DNA of 64,000 nucleotides from positions 558,001-622,000 of the forward strand of contig NC_041785.1 in NCBI RefSeq assembly GCF_900090045.1, read 5' to 3'. Shown here in pieces: positions 1 through 29,516 of the stretch (the stretch's first letter is position 1; the number at the start of each line of letters is the position of its first letter). This DNA is from Plasmodium malariae (Eukaryota; Apicomplexa; Aconoidasida; Haemosporida; Plasmodiidae). The position numbers were made by a program, and so were the translations under genes. The notes under the pieces were generated by a model that was not told the origin of the DNA, made no database searches, and saw nothing but the letters and a program-made list of their open reading frames with translations.

Positions 1-2490
1 TTTCTATCACTCAAGTTATCCATGTACAACTCCAGCCTACTCAAAAATAGAGGGGAACACGGGGATGAAAACGAAAATGAAAATGAAAATGGGAACAATA
101 ATGGGTTCGGAATCAAGAGTATAATAAATGAGGACGACACTAATCGAAGCAACAACATTCGAAACTGTGACACCTACGTGAGCAAATTCTACGACGAGAC
201 AAATCTTTGCTTTAAGCATTACTATGATATTCACAATATTCTTAATAGGGATCCTAATGGATTAAGGAAAATAAAAATTATGTTAAAAAAAGATATTGGT
301 ACAATAAGCATATCCCCATTTTTTATTAATTTTGATTGTACCAGAATATTCAAAAATGTTTGTAAAGCTTTTAACTTGAGCAAATATGATTACAAAAAAC
401 AAAGCATACATCAAATAATTAATTTATGCTTTAACACAGAAAATTCGTTAGCTATATTGAAAAACATTTTCCTAGATGATTTATACAAACAACAAAAAGT
501 ATATGTCAATGAACTGAATAACAAAAAAAATTATAGAAAAAAAGAACATAATATAAGGAAAAAAAATACAGAAAGTGTATTAGATATATTGGATGATGAA
601 AAAAGAATTAATGTCTTATATTTTATTAACCGATTTTTATATTCACAAAAAACGCCCTTATCGAATTTGTTTAGAGATTACACACTTAGTTTGCACAGTC
701 AGAAAAATGTGTATAACAGGGTGTGCAGCAATATGTGTAGTGGTACACGTGATGATATGCATGATGTATGTAATAACCCGCTTGACAATCAGAGTGAAGA
801 CCCCCCTTTTGACGAATTAACCATTGACTACTTAATCTTCTTAATGATTTTTGAAAAAAAAATAGATCAAAAATTTTATAAATTTCTTATTCGAAAAATT
901 AATAAGTGCAAAATAAACATTACAAAAAATATTAGTAACAAAAATGACAGCAGTTCGGATTTCCGTCCGAACATTGACTATGATCTTGAAAAGGAAACAG
1001 AGCAAAATATAGCGACTGCCATATTGAACGTACACAATAGTTATAAAAGAGAGTCAAACGATAATAGTCTTTCCACGGTTACTAGAAATTCTCGTGAACA
1101 GTCAAGAAAGGGAAATACAAAGGAGTGTGAAATAATTGGCGATCATACGAGGCTACATATTAATAATGGCACCGAAAATAATGTAGACATTTTGATTGAC
1201 CTGAACAGTTTAGGAGATATGTCAAATATGACAAATATGACAAATAAGTCAAATATGACGAATATGGAAAATATGGTAAATATAACAAATTTGACAGATA
1301 TAACAGATGTAACAGATGTAACAGATACGACAAATATGACACATATAACAGGTATGTCCAATATAACAGGTATGTCCAATATAACAGGTATGTCCAATAT
1401 AGTAGGTATGTCCAGTATGGGAGATGTGCGCAGTGTATGCAGTGTGGACAGCGCGAGCTGTGTAAGCAACCCCGACAGCTTGCCGAGTTCCTACAACTTG
1501 ACCAAGGTAAGGATTGTAAATAACTCTAAAGAACAAAGCACTGGTATACCGGCTAACGACGAAGTTTCGCCAGTAACATTGACAAAAGAAAGCAATTTTT
1601 GCAATGGGGAAGAGAAGCTATCGAAATTATTGATCACTGAAAATACAGCAAATGAAAAGAAAAAAAAAAAAAAAGAAAAAAGTTTTGTTAATAAAACAGA
1701 AGTGCAGTACTGTAATGAGGGTAGCGGTGGTTATGAGCTAAATTCGCAAAATGGATGCAACGTTAAAAGCGGGATTAGTAGTTGTATTAATAACGGCATA
1801 CAAATCGGCATCAATAGGTGCAGTAAGGGCAGTGACCAAGCGAATGGCAGTGCATGCGGCAAAATGGATGGGGATGCGGAGGAGGAGGAGGAATATATGG
1901 ACGATATAGAAGCCAAAACGAGTATGGAAAATGAAATAATATTACTAAAATGCATTAGACCATTTCCTACAATTTACTGGTTAATTAATAAAAATATATG
2001 TGGCTATATATCTCACCTAGAAAAAGTTAATATAATTAAAAATATAGAAAATTTTATAAATCGAAAAAGTGAAGATTTTAATTTGCTTAGATATTATTTA
2101 ATATATGATCATCTGAAATATATAGTAATCCGTTTAAGACATATAAATAAGAAAATTTTAATATTTTTTTATAATATTTTCTTAAATACGGACAATTTTT
2201 TAAGACAGTATACTAATAATACTAACGATGAAGAAACCCATATTATAAATAGTACATACAATAACTCCTTTGAATTAAATCCCATTATATTAAATGTTTG
2301 CTTACAAAAGTATAATATTAACTTACATGTCGTTTTAGAAATAATGAGAAAAATTAACACATTAAGAATAAAAGGAATTGGTGGCATATCAAATTTTTTA
2401 ACATTAAAATGTATGCACCTTTATTTTGCATCTCATTTGTCATACCCGAACACCATCGGGTATATCTTGGAGGAGTGTTTAAAGTCTTAA
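1..2490 (+). CDS. Conserved low-complexity protein, unknown function (5' end probably outside window)
   Basis: The first in-window ATG is at 22, but the same frame is open for the seven codons back to the window edge, so the true start may lie upstream; from ATG 22 it would be 822 aa. The stop is TAA at 2488-2490. Non-repetitive segments near residues 45-290 and 640-822 look folded (aromatic- and leucine-rich, e.g. the end reading LRIKGIGGISNFL). They flank a low-complexity middle with degenerate NMT/NIT/DVT/ITGMSN repeats (1219-1420), a lysine run encoded by poly-A (about 1659-1680) and an acidic stretch near 1879. No signal peptide, membrane segment or known catalytic motif was recognised. 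It is followed by 3.2 kb of intergenic DNA. I do not recognise the family; that it is a real gene is well supported by the length of the open frame. Confidence 0.8.
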   Translation, partial: FLSLKLSMYNSSLLKNRGEHGDENENENENGNNNGFGIKSIINEDDTNRSNNIRNCDTYVSKFYDETNLCFKHYYDIHNILNRDPNGLRKIKIMLKKDIGTISISPFFINFDCTRIFKNVCKAFNLSKYDYKKQSIHQIINLCFNTENSLAILKNIFLDDLYKQQKVYVNELNNKKNYRKKEHNIRKKNTESVLDILDDEKRINVLYFINRFLYSQKTPLSNLFRDYTLSLHSQKNVYNRVCSNMCSGTRDDMHDVCNNPLDNQSEDPPFDELTIDYLIFLMIFEKKIDQKFYKFLIRKINKCKINITKNISNKNDSSSDFRPNIDYDLEKETEQNIATAILNVHNSYKRESNDNSLSTVTRNSREQSRKGNTKECEIIGDHTRLHINNGTENNVDILIDLNSLGDMSNMTNMTNKSNMTNMENMVNITNLTDITDVTDVTDTTNMTHITGMSNITGMSNITGMSNIVGMSSMGDVRSVCSVDSASCVSNPDSLPSSYNLTKVRIVNNSKEQSTGIPANDEVSPVTLTKESNFCNGEEKLSKLLITENTANEKKKKKKEKSFVNKTEVQYCNEGSGGYELNSQNGCNVKSGISSCINNGIQIGINRCSKGSDQANGSACGKMDGDAEEEEEYMDDIEAKTSMENEIILLKCIRPFPTIYWLINKNICGYISHLEKVNIIKNIENFINRKSEDFNLLRYYLIYDHLKYIVIRLRHINKKILIFFYNIFLNTDNFLRQYTNNTNDEETHIINSTYNNSFELNPIILNVCLQKYNINLHVVLEIMRKINTLRIKGIGGISNFLTLKCMHLYFASHLSYPNTIGYILEECLKS
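1210..1425 (+). repeat. Degenerate in-frame NMT/DVT/ITGMSN coding repeats
   Basis: ATG-AC(A/G)-AAT-like and 21-bp ACAGGTATGTCCAATATA-like units repeat within the first gene, keeping the frame. They encode Asn/Met/Thr-rich then Ile-Thr-Gly-Met-Ser-Asn repeats. This is typical of expanding low-complexity insertions in Plasmodium proteins. Confidence 0.8.
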
Positions 2491-3728
2491 CTGGACAGGG
2501 GTGGGGTTAGCTATGAGAAGTTTTGTCACCATGTAGTTATGGAGGTATATGTGCGAATGGGCTTGCATATACATGCTTATTTATTTATATATTCTCTTTT
2601 TTGAGGAAAATTCCGAAAAGTAAAAACCATATATTTCACCCATTATTTTATTCAATAACTGCAACTGCACGTGAGCGCGTATACATCGGGGGAAAAAAAA
2701 GTAAAGTATTGGGACATCATATTAGTACATATATATATATATATATATGTGCGTATGTATTTATATATAAATTTTTTTTGTTTTTTGTTTTTTTTAACTG
2801 TTAAGAGGTAAAAAAAATATTTGTACGCCTTGTAGTCATTTACATAAAAAATCAGAGGGGTTCGGAGGCCCCGAAAATTTGAATTTCAAATTTCACCTTT
2901 GCAATTTTTGCATAAGTATATGCTCGTGCATGAAAGAAGTACATAAACAATGTGAATCGTTAATTATGTGTACTTACAACAATTTTTTTTTTTTTTTTTT
3001 TTTAAATATGCAAAAAAAGGTATTATTTTATTGTATACTATATAGCACCACATACATATATGTATATATACATAATATGTATAACACTATTCATGTATAA
3101 GATTTTATTGCCTGGGCAGGCACTGCTCTTTCACCAAAATTTGTACATATGTACATTTGCATAATTTCTTTTTGTTCATCCAAATTTATTAATCTTAAAT
3201 TTTATAAAACATCAACATGATTTAGACTTAATATACATTCGCACAAACAAGAAGTAGGATTGAGGTAATTGGGCTTACGTAGACATGTACACTGTTTATA
3301 AAATAAAAAAAAAAAAAAAAAGTGTTTATATAAACAAAGTACCCTTTTTCAATACGATACAGAAATTTATTATTATACAACGCGATAAGAAAAAAAGTTC
3401 ATCGAGGCTAAATGCGCTATGGTGTATGCTCGCAGTTGCGTAAATATTGTACATATGCACACATATATACATACATATATGTACTTATATATATAAGAGT
3501 ATATACTACACGGCTGCACATTACGCAACTGCAAAAAAAAGGTTACTACCTTCCTGTATACAATTATTTCATAACAACATTCAAAAAAGGGAGAAAAAAT
3601 AGAAACATCATTAGTCTCCTCTACACAGTTATAAGCACATACAAATATAAATCTATGTATATATTCTCTCATACGTACAAACACACGTACATGTGCACGT
3701 ATGTACATCATTGTGCACTGTAACGTAG

Positions 3729-3794
<66 letters not shown>

Positions 3795-4290
3795 CTACAT
3801 ATTTTGCTTGCTTTGCTGTTACCGCCAGGCCCTTTTTTATTTAAAAAAATAATTGAGGGTCTTCGCACATGTATACAAGTAAATACGTTTTACATTTTAC
3901 TCTTAAAAATATGCTTCTTCTCAAGGGTTCTTTTTCCCCTTTTTTTTTCCATTTTTTTTTTTTTTTTTTCTATTTAAATTCAAAATAACCATAAAACACT
4001 ATTAAAACGTAATAAAAACATAATAAAAACATAATAAAAACACAATTAAAATATAAATAAAATATAAATAAAATGTAATTCAACAAAAACAAAGAGGAGA
4101 AAAGAACATATATTATAATTTACGTTTTACTTCAAAACAATTTTTGCAATTTCATTTATTTAAAATTCGCAATTGAATTATGACAAATGTGAAAATTCAA
4201 AGTATATTATATAAAATAATATGCATGGATTTTATAATTTGGCCAAAATTTTACAATATATTTCGTACAGTGCTGTAGATAAATATGTAC

Positions 4291-4322
<32 letters not shown>

Positions 4323-4987
4323 CTACATACATAAATATACTGCAAACCCACACGATTGTACTAGTACATTTATTTTTTTTTCCCCTATTTCTTGCCAATA
4401 TTACATAAATGAAAATACGATCTATTTGCATTTTTCTTCGAATTTTTTTTTTATTTTTTTATTTTAATTTCGTTTTACTTCATTTTATTTTGTTTAATTT
4501 TACTTCATTTTTCTGAATTAAATTTTTATTTTCGATAAAAATAACAGTCGCGCCATCATAAAATATGTACCCACTCCCTAATGATTTCATTTTTATAACA
4601 ACGAACTATCAATATTTTTATTTACTCTTTTTATTATTTTTTTTTTTTATATTGCTATTTAATATTCATCCTTTTATTTTTATATCTTTCATATTTTGCC
4701 CGTGGAATTTTAAAAAGCACAACAGAATATATTTGCTTCCTTCGTATCATCATGTTTTACCTTAACCCTTACCCTTTACCATTTACCCTTTTAAATTTTA
4801 ACAAAAAAACTTATATATCATTTTATTTTTATTTTTATTTTTTTGAACATAAAAATGCGTACGAACTTTTTTTTGTATATATAAAACTACTTTTTAAAAT
4901 AGCAAAAATTTGAAAAAAAAAAATTTGAATAAAGAGTTTATATATGAGCAAAATGTTCTCACAAAATTTAACCCATTGAACTTGATC

Positions 4988-5019
<32 letters not shown>

Positions 5020-5734
5020 CAAATTAAAATTAAAACGAGAACGAAAAAAATTAATATAAAAATAAAGATTAAAATAAGGATAAAAATAAAAGTAAAACTA
5101 AAATAGAGATGAAAAATGAATTAATGAGCAGAATGAACTGACTACGTTAAGTTAATTAGGTACTATGATCAGAATTAAAAACAGCAAGTAAACGAGAAAG
5201 TACTTTTTTCTCATTTTGTGTACTGTTGTGGAGTATTTAGACCTATGTGTTTGCGCCTATATACGTATGCATGTATGTACGTACGGATGCATTATGTATA
5301 ATGTGTATATCTACATGCTAGATATTCAAGGCTTCGCGCATATGGAAATGGATAAAGCATAAATTAAAGTACATGTTTAATATTATTTTACAGATATATC
5401 CTCTTATTATTTAGAGGATATTCTTGATTCTTATCATTTTACTTCTCATTTTGTATTTTCTGTATTTGTATATACGTTAGACTGCTCCGCTATTTTCATA
5501 TTTGTTCTGTGTTATTGCTGCCATTATGTGTGAAAAGTGTGCCTATATGTATAAGCACGTATGCATATATATATATAAGCATTTATGCATATGTTTATAT
5601 GTGTATATGCACATGTGTACATATATATATATATATACATATATATGTATATATATATATATATATGTACACATAATCTTTACGGACATATATACATAGG
5701 TATATAACGACAGATATACCCATTTTTGCGTACA
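2491..5734. other. Intergenic region with simple repeats
   Basis: This 3.2-kb stretch separates two plus-strand genes. It holds poly-T runs, a (TA)n array at 3733-3782, shorter TA arrays near 4297-4322 and 5615-5665, and AATAAAAAC-like tandem copies near 4010-4070. Short ORFs here consist of Tyr/Ile/Phe simple sequence, so I see no gene. The last several hundred bases presumably contain the promoter and 5' UTR of the Virilizer-like gene, but no element can be assigned by eye. Confidence 0.7.
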
Positions 5735-20075
<14,341 letters not shown>

Positions 20076-21101
20076 GGTAAGTTTTGCAAAAAAATTAATA
20101 ACCAGAAAAAAAAAAGGGTACATGTTTGAAGTCAACACGGGGGAAGATCACATGAAGAATCCATGAGGACCATTATACGCCTACTAAAAGGTGGCACATC
20201 ATTATGAAAAATTAAATTACTGGAGTTGTTCAATCTGTGGAAGCTACGGACTCTGCTGAAGCTTATGAAGCGATCCTTCTATTTTAATTACCCCATTTTA
20301 TTAACCCTATTTTTTGAACGCTGTATATATTTTCTCCTTTACGTTTTTTGTTTGCTCTTTTTGAACTTTACTTCAAATATTACTTTAATTGTATGATCAG
20401 TAAAATTAGTGCAATTCATGCAGTTATGGTGAATGTAAACCTGACCTCACATGTTTTAATTCATTTTCATTTATTGTGTCCCGCTTATTGTGTGTACTAT
20501 CTTTTTATATATACGTTTATTTAGTATGTACATTCAGTTAATCGTATTAATGTACATACTTGTTTACATTCAACCTACATTCATAAATGCACACCATTTT
20601 TTCAAGTGCATTCATGAAAGAGATATCGTTTCAGTATTACATTTATGTGTATATATATATTTACATATATGAATATGTATTCATTAATATATATATATAT
20701 ATATATATATATGTTATACATATAACAATTTGCGTATTAATCCTTGTTATTTTCGATCTCATACACAACCGCTCATTCACGTATTATTGTTTCCCGTAAT
20801 TCAGTAGTGCATTATTCATTGACTTAATTTCATTTTTTTTCAATTTATTTTCAGATACTCATACGGCAATGTCAAATAAACATATTTACATTGAAATAAT
20901 TAAAGTATAACTGTAGTTTGACGCACTAGCTAATGTGTATATACATATATATATATATATATACATTATGTAGACATATATTGTTACATACATTATGCAG
21001 ACATATATTCATATATACACACACGTACAAAGTCCCTTTTGGGCCTTTTTATTTTACTACAAATTTACGAAATGACTAAACTTCTCTCCATCTATCACTT
21101 A
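20076..21101. other. Convergent intergenic region
   Basis: This lies between the end of the Virilizer-like gene and the stop of the minus-strand gene at 21102. It contains TA arrays near 20687-20712 and 20945-20963. A GTAAGT just after the stop (20081) looks like a splice donor, but no coding exon is evident beyond it. I see no gene here. Confidence 0.6.
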
Positions 21102-21879
21102 TCACTTTCTCCATTTCAAGTGCTTCGTGTTTAACTCATCGTTCGGTTTTAGTAGCCGCCATACGTGAGGTCTTAGTAAATGTAATTTCTTCTCGTGTTC
21201 ATTTAAAATGTTTTTTCTATTTTTTCTGTCTATATATGTTTGTTTATTAGTTATACCTGCGTAATTACAAAGGGAATATCCTGCTTTTAAAATGTGTACT
21301 AATTTCGTTAGAGAAATTATAGATGGAGTTATAAAACCTAATGATTTCATAAATGCTTGTTCATTAAATTTCCCCTCCTTTCTCAATTTGTCCAAATACA
21401 TTTCTAAGGATTTTTCATTATTTAAAGCTGTTGTATTAAATGGGTATATTAACGGATATGCTAATCTGGTCTGTAATAAATTTATAAGCATGTTAATGCG
21501 AGAAATCAAAAGGAGAAGCCTCTTTTCCTTATTTAAGTCATTCATCTTGTCATGTACTATCACAACTGTTCGTTTCGAAATTTATTACGCAAAAAAAAAA
21601 AAAAAAAAAAAAATAGAAAAAAAGTGTAAGTAGGGAAAGTGGAGAAATGGAAAAACAAATATTAATAACATATAGCACTAATAAATATCCTTTACGCAGC
21701 AACAAAATTTCACGTTGTTTTCCATTTATATTTAACCGTTTTAAAAAAAAGTTTAGTGTTTTATCTGTTACATACACAACAAGAAAAAAATCGCTAAGGA
21801 AACCCTTAAAAACGTACTTTCCGCATAAATGATGAAAATCCTGGTCATTGGAAGGAAAGGTTAAATTATATATATACAT
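21102..21879 (-). CDS. Conserved protein of unknown function, two exons
   Basis: On the minus strand, exon 1 is 21879-21696 and exon 2 is 21565-21102. The donor is TGC|GTAAAGG, the acceptor AACAG|TTGTG, and the 130-bp intron contains the poly-T run seen as poly-A on the plus strand. The junction codon becomes CTT, so the frame runs from GKQREILLL into VIVHDKMNDLNKEKR, giving 215 aa. The protein is basic at its C-terminus (LRPHVWRLLKPNDEL...KWRK) and has a hydrophobic patch near residues 30-45. No known motif was recognised. Short, basic and without low-complexity sequence, it could be an organellar protein, but that is a guess. The ATG at 21879 lies in A/T simple sequence, so the exact start is uncertain. 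Confidence 0.7.
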
Positions 21880-22821
21880 GTATATATATATATAAATATA
21901 TATATAAATATAAATATATGCTATGTATAATACATAATAGTAGCGGTGTGCAAATACTAACGCGAAAAAAGAAAAAAAAAGAAGGAACTACAGAGTGAAA
22001 ATAAGTGATTTTTTGTTACTTTATTATATTTTATTCTATTCCATTTTATTTCATTTTTTTTCATTATCTCGTTCGCATAGCACTGTTGTACATTTAACAA
22101 AAAACGTATCCTGCTAAAACATTTTTCGGCTCCAAAATATTTTGCCTTTTAAATAGTATATGCATATGGCAAAAAATGGATTAGGCAGTTTGAGACAATA
22201 ATTCCACGAAGCTTGTTATCCCTTTAAAGTATTGCAACTAGTATGGTAAGATAAAATAATAATTAATTTGTTTTATTTTTTAATATTTTACTTCTTTCAT
22301 TTTTTACTTCTTTCATTTTTTAATTTTTTCTTTAATTATGGCTAGTAAATGAACCATATGTGGAACAAAAATTCCAGTTACTACCAAAAATTACTCTGTT
22401 TTTACATTTATTCATTTATAGCATATAATGAAAAAAATTTAATGTAAAATATAAATATGCAAGCACACTCAAACGATACAAATAATTTATACAAAGTATA
22501 TTTATAAATTTTCAATTTTCCATTTTTTCAACCGTTCATTTTTTCTATTGTTCAATTTTTCATTTTTTCAGTTTTTAATGTTTACTTTTCAAATTTTTTT
22601 AAAACAGATATTATTATATCCTCCATATTTAACATTTCCATTATGGTTATTATGGTACCTTGTTTAAAGATATGCTCCATTCAACTGATCATAAATATGA
22701 AATTCATTTTGTTATTAATTGATTTTGTTATGTTGTTATTTAAAGCCATTTTGGAGAAATTCCAAAAATATGCCCCATGCTAGTACTATATTTTATAACC
22801 AATTATATACACAAATGTATA

Positions 22822-22865
<44 letters not shown>

Positions 22866-23275
22866 GAGAGGTAATACAATTTTTGGGCAAAATAAATATG
22901 CGGATGAGTTCTCAAGGTGGTGGGCTTATACATTTAGGCGTACATGCGTAAACGTATATACATATACATACATATATGTAAATATATATATACATACATA
23001 TATTGACCATACAAATATTCACAAATAACCAGTGTGAATCGTCCCTTTTACTTTTCATATGTTTCCCTGCTATATGGAGTACCCTCCTGACGTAGTTCTC
23101 TTCTTACCCTTCCCTCATCTCTTTAACTGTACTTTCCTCAAACGATTCTGTTGTTTATGTTTTGATAATATTCATTTAAAATTTAAGAATATGTACATGC
23201 GCACAAGAACATGCATACATACATACATGTTTGGAAGCTCATGAGATATATATGTAGGTATCATTCTGAATTTTT
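21880..23275. other. Intergenic region, no gene seen
   Basis: This is A/T-rich DNA with imperfect repeats CATTTTTTACTTCTTT (22290-22325) and TTTTTCAACCGTTC-like units (22515-22580), plus a (TA)n array at 22825-22858. It presumably contains the 5' region of the unknown gene to the left and the 3' UTR of SSNA1 to the right. The ORF at 22777-23028 is mostly Tyr/Ile simple sequence and is not believed. Confidence 0.6.
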
Positions 23276-23889
23276 TCAGTTGTGCAAATTTCTCAGTTCT
23301 CTGAGCGATTTAAAATCATCATCTGACGCCCCACTATATAGTTTACTACCTAAGTGGTTTTCCTCTCTTTTTAAAATGTGTAATAACGATTTAGCGGACT
23401 CTCTTATTTTGGTATATGCTGCAGACGTTTCTTTAATTGTCCGGTCATATTCCAAACGCGTTTGGAGTTTTTTTGTTATGCTGTGACACACTTCTTGTAA
23501 CTTTTCATTTAACAGGGCTATCTCTTTCTGCATTCTCTCTTTATCCTCTTCCTCATGTTGAATGAAAAAAAAAAAAATATAATATAAAATAAAATGCAAT
23601 AATACAAAACAATACAATACAAAATGAGGTATAATAAAACTAAACAAAGCAGAACAAAGCAGTACAGAGGTAAAAATAAAACTACGTAGAAAATGGAACA
23701 TGAAAAAAAGGACAAACAAAAATTCTAAAGGCTCGTGCACACAGATGTAAACATTTGTTGCAATTTTCCAAGTTTTTGTACCTTTAAAATTTGCTCATGA
23801 ATTTGTTGTCTTTTTATTCTTAATATCTCAATGCATTTTGATAATTCATCTTCACTTTTTATTAAGGGCATTCCCTTTTTACGATCCAT
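23276..23889 (-). CDS. SSNA1: SSNA1/DIP13-like microtubule and basal-body coiled-coil protein
   Basis: On the minus strand, exon 1 is 23889-23782 (36 codons, starting MDRKKGMPLIK) and exon 2 is 23551-23276. The donor is AAAG|GTAC and the acceptor ATGAG|GAAGAG, phase 0, giving 127 aa. The protein aligns along its length with the SSNA1/NA14/DIP13 family (about 110-120 aa): an N-terminal ELSKCIEIL, then EEDKERMQ, then the hallmark EYDRTIKETSAAYTKI and LLHILKRE. SSNA1 forms fibrils that nucleate and branch microtubules, and it is found at centrosomes and basal bodies. In Plasmodium it would be expected at the microtubule-organising centre or axoneme (inference). Exon 2 alone looks like an ORF with a hydrophobic start, but that part is intron. 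Confidence 0.88.
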
Positions 23890-25182
23890 TTTTTAAGGGA
23901 AAATTTTTCAAAAATTAAAAAGTACTTCTGGAAAGACATGTATTGTACTACTTATGTATGTCTGTGTCTATGTCTATGTGTGTGTGTGTTTTTTTTTTTT
24001 TTTTTTTTTTAACTCTTAATTTACTTATTAACATTCATCGGAAGAGTTTGTTCAAGTGGTCATGTAAAAATTGCAAAAAACAAAACGAATCATTTTATGT
24101 AGACATTAAAAAAAAAAAAAAAATGTTGAAAAAGGGAAAAATATTTTTAAAATAACTTTAATATGTTATTTAAACTAAATGAACATTATATCTAGTGAGA
24201 ACTTATCTCATTCAATTCACAAAAGGGAATTTAAATGTTTAAATGAAAAAAAAAAAAAAAAAAAACTCAAGTAAATATAAATGATGAAATAAATATAAAA
24301 GGGATAATTAACAAAGGAAGAAGTTTCCCCATGGACATACCATTTGTTAAATTATAATTTATGTCGTTTTACTATTTAGTTTAACTTCTTTGTTTTGTTT
24401 TATTGTATTATAGTTTTTTTTTTTTTTTTTTTTACAACATATACATGCACCATAGCACAATTCACTGCTCACTCGAAAAAATGTCTACATTTAAAAAGTT
24501 AATTGTTTAATAAACGAAAAAAAAAGTAAATAAATATGCGCACAAGTACTTATAAATGCATATACGTGTCTATATATTCGTATAAACTTCTATACACACA
24601 TGTACAGAATTTCTATTTTTTTTTTTTTTTTTTTATGAACAGTACATAATATTTTATTTCTATGCACTAGTAAAACTATAAAACAAAGTAAGAAATGAAC
24701 TTAAAATTTTATGAACAGTTAAGTTCATAACCAATTTTTTTTTTTTTTTTTTTTCTATACAGCTAGAAAATGACAAAAACTACGAAAGTTATTCAATATT
24801 TACATCATTCATTCTACTGTTAAATGAATTGTACACTCATCAGAAACTATATAAAATTTAAAAAAAAATAAAAAAGATGATACTCAATAATAATTAAAAA
24901 TAGAAACAAACTATTTCATTTAATAAGTTAAATGCAAATTTAAGAATTATATAATAATGGGGAGAATGTATATTTTTTTTTTATTAAATTAGCTGTAAAG
25001 TTTTTTTTTTTAATAAACAAAATGTTAGTATTGTGGTAATTGATAAAAATTATAAAATTTTTACTACACTTAATATAAGTAATCATTAATAAAAAATATT
25101 TTATAATTTAAAAATGGGAAAAAAAAAAAATTAAAACAAAAAAGAAATAGAAAAATAAGAAAAAATGGCAAAGGAAAAATAC
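23890..25182. other. Intergenic A/T-rich DNA
   Basis: Multiple poly-T and poly-A runs (about 23990-24010, 24247-24264, 24417-24433, 24618-24634, 24737-24754) are interspersed with unique A/T-rich sequence. No coding stretch longer than a few dozen codons with normal amino-acid composition is present. It would hold the SSNA1 promoter and the 3' UTR of the 88-aa gene. Confidence 0.6.
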
Positions 25183-25449
25183 CTACTTAGCCTTTATCTC
25201 GTTTATTTTTTTTGTGAAGTTGTCATTGACATGACTCATAACACTTTTTATGTGATCAGACAAATTGTTACTATTCATAAATATTTCAACATGTTCGTTT
25301 CCATCTTTAATATTATCAACAGGCGCTATTCCTGAAGAGCATTCGAAAATCTTTTCACCATTAATAAATGTCGTAGACAATATCAGTTTTTGTCTCTTAT
25401 CTTTATTTAGGTCGCTACCAGTTTTTTCACCATCACTCGTAGTATCCAT
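25183..25449 (-). CDS. Small acidic/hydrophilic protein, 88 aa, unknown function
   Basis: A single-exon ORF runs from ATG 25449 to TAG 25183-25185. Its composition is clearly coding: a mixed codon set and few homopolymers, in an otherwise very A/T-rich stretch of more than 3 kb. The order is a hydrophilic N-terminus (MDTTSDGEKTGSDL), a beta-like segment (KLILSTTFINGEKIFE), and a helix ending DNFTKKINEIKAK. This strand-plus-helix arrangement is loosely reminiscent of small KEOPS-type subunits such as GON7, but the similarity is too weak to name it. AA|GTAGGT just before the stop could be a splice donor to a further exon; none was found. Confidence 0.6.
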   Translation of the reverse strand: MDTTSDGEKTGSDLNKDKRQKLILSTTFINGEKIFECSSGIAPVDNIKDGNEHVEIFMNSNNLSDHIKSVMSHVNDNFTKKINEIKAK

Positions 25450-28565
<3,116 letters not shown>

Positions 28566-29516
28566 ACTCTCAAATATGTGCAATGAAAGAAGTGTTATGG
28601 AAAAATAAAAAAATAGAGCCACCTTTTTTTTTTTTTTTTTTTTTTTTTTGCTTCTATATCGTAGTTTCTTTTTTTCCTTCCCCCATTTTTTTTCACATTT
28701 TTACACTTCTTCATATTTTATTCAATTTTTTTTTTTTTTTTTTTAAATTATATATAGCAGTTTTACCTGTACATTAATATTCTTATTAACATATTAGCGT
28801 AGTAACAGTGAGGTTAACGAAAACTTTAAAAAAACACATTATGGTGTGAAAGTTGTTTTTCGTATTTATTGAAATAAGAGTTACATAAGAAATGTAACGA
28901 AAGAAAATATAAAAATATAAGCACAACGAAAAAACATAGTACTGAGCTATAGCCATGTCGCAGTGCACGTATATATACATATGTATAAACACGTTAATGC
29001 TCCCCACTTCAGATATATTTAGCATCTTTCATATGAATATTTTAAACTACGAAATTGTAGTTGTATTAAGTTAAAAAAAAAACTGCATAATTTAAAATGG
29101 AATATTTTTGATAATGCCACCAATTGTGCAACATTAAAAAATGTATGTATATATGAACATACATATATATGTATATTCATATTAAATAAATAAAAAGTGT
29201 AAAAGGTGGAAAGAAAATTTAACTTACACTTTGTTTTTTTAAAAATTAGGCACTTTGTGGAAATAAGACAAAAACATCTTTTTGCTCATTCAAAAATGTA
29301 GATCCGCTTGTAAGCATGTACGCGTAAGCACTAAGGCGAAATAAAAGTCTTCATCTTAACAATACATGTTCATGCGAATCAATAAAGGGCGAAAAAGTTA
29401 CGTAAACATAAGTAATTGTCGTGAACTACTAAAAATGAATATTAAAAATGAATGTTTGAACTTACAAAAAAAATTATTTTCTTTACTTTATAACGACTAT
29501 AATTACACTACTTTCT
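28566..29516. other. Convergent intergenic region, no gene seen
   Basis: The 3' flanks of ubiquitin-L40 (+) and the BAR-domain gene (-) meet here. Poly-T runs occur at about 28625-28649 and 28729-28744. The minus-strand ORF at 28786-29025 and the plus ORF at 29366-29590 (antisense to the BAR gene's last exon at its end) do not look coding. Confidence 0.55.
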
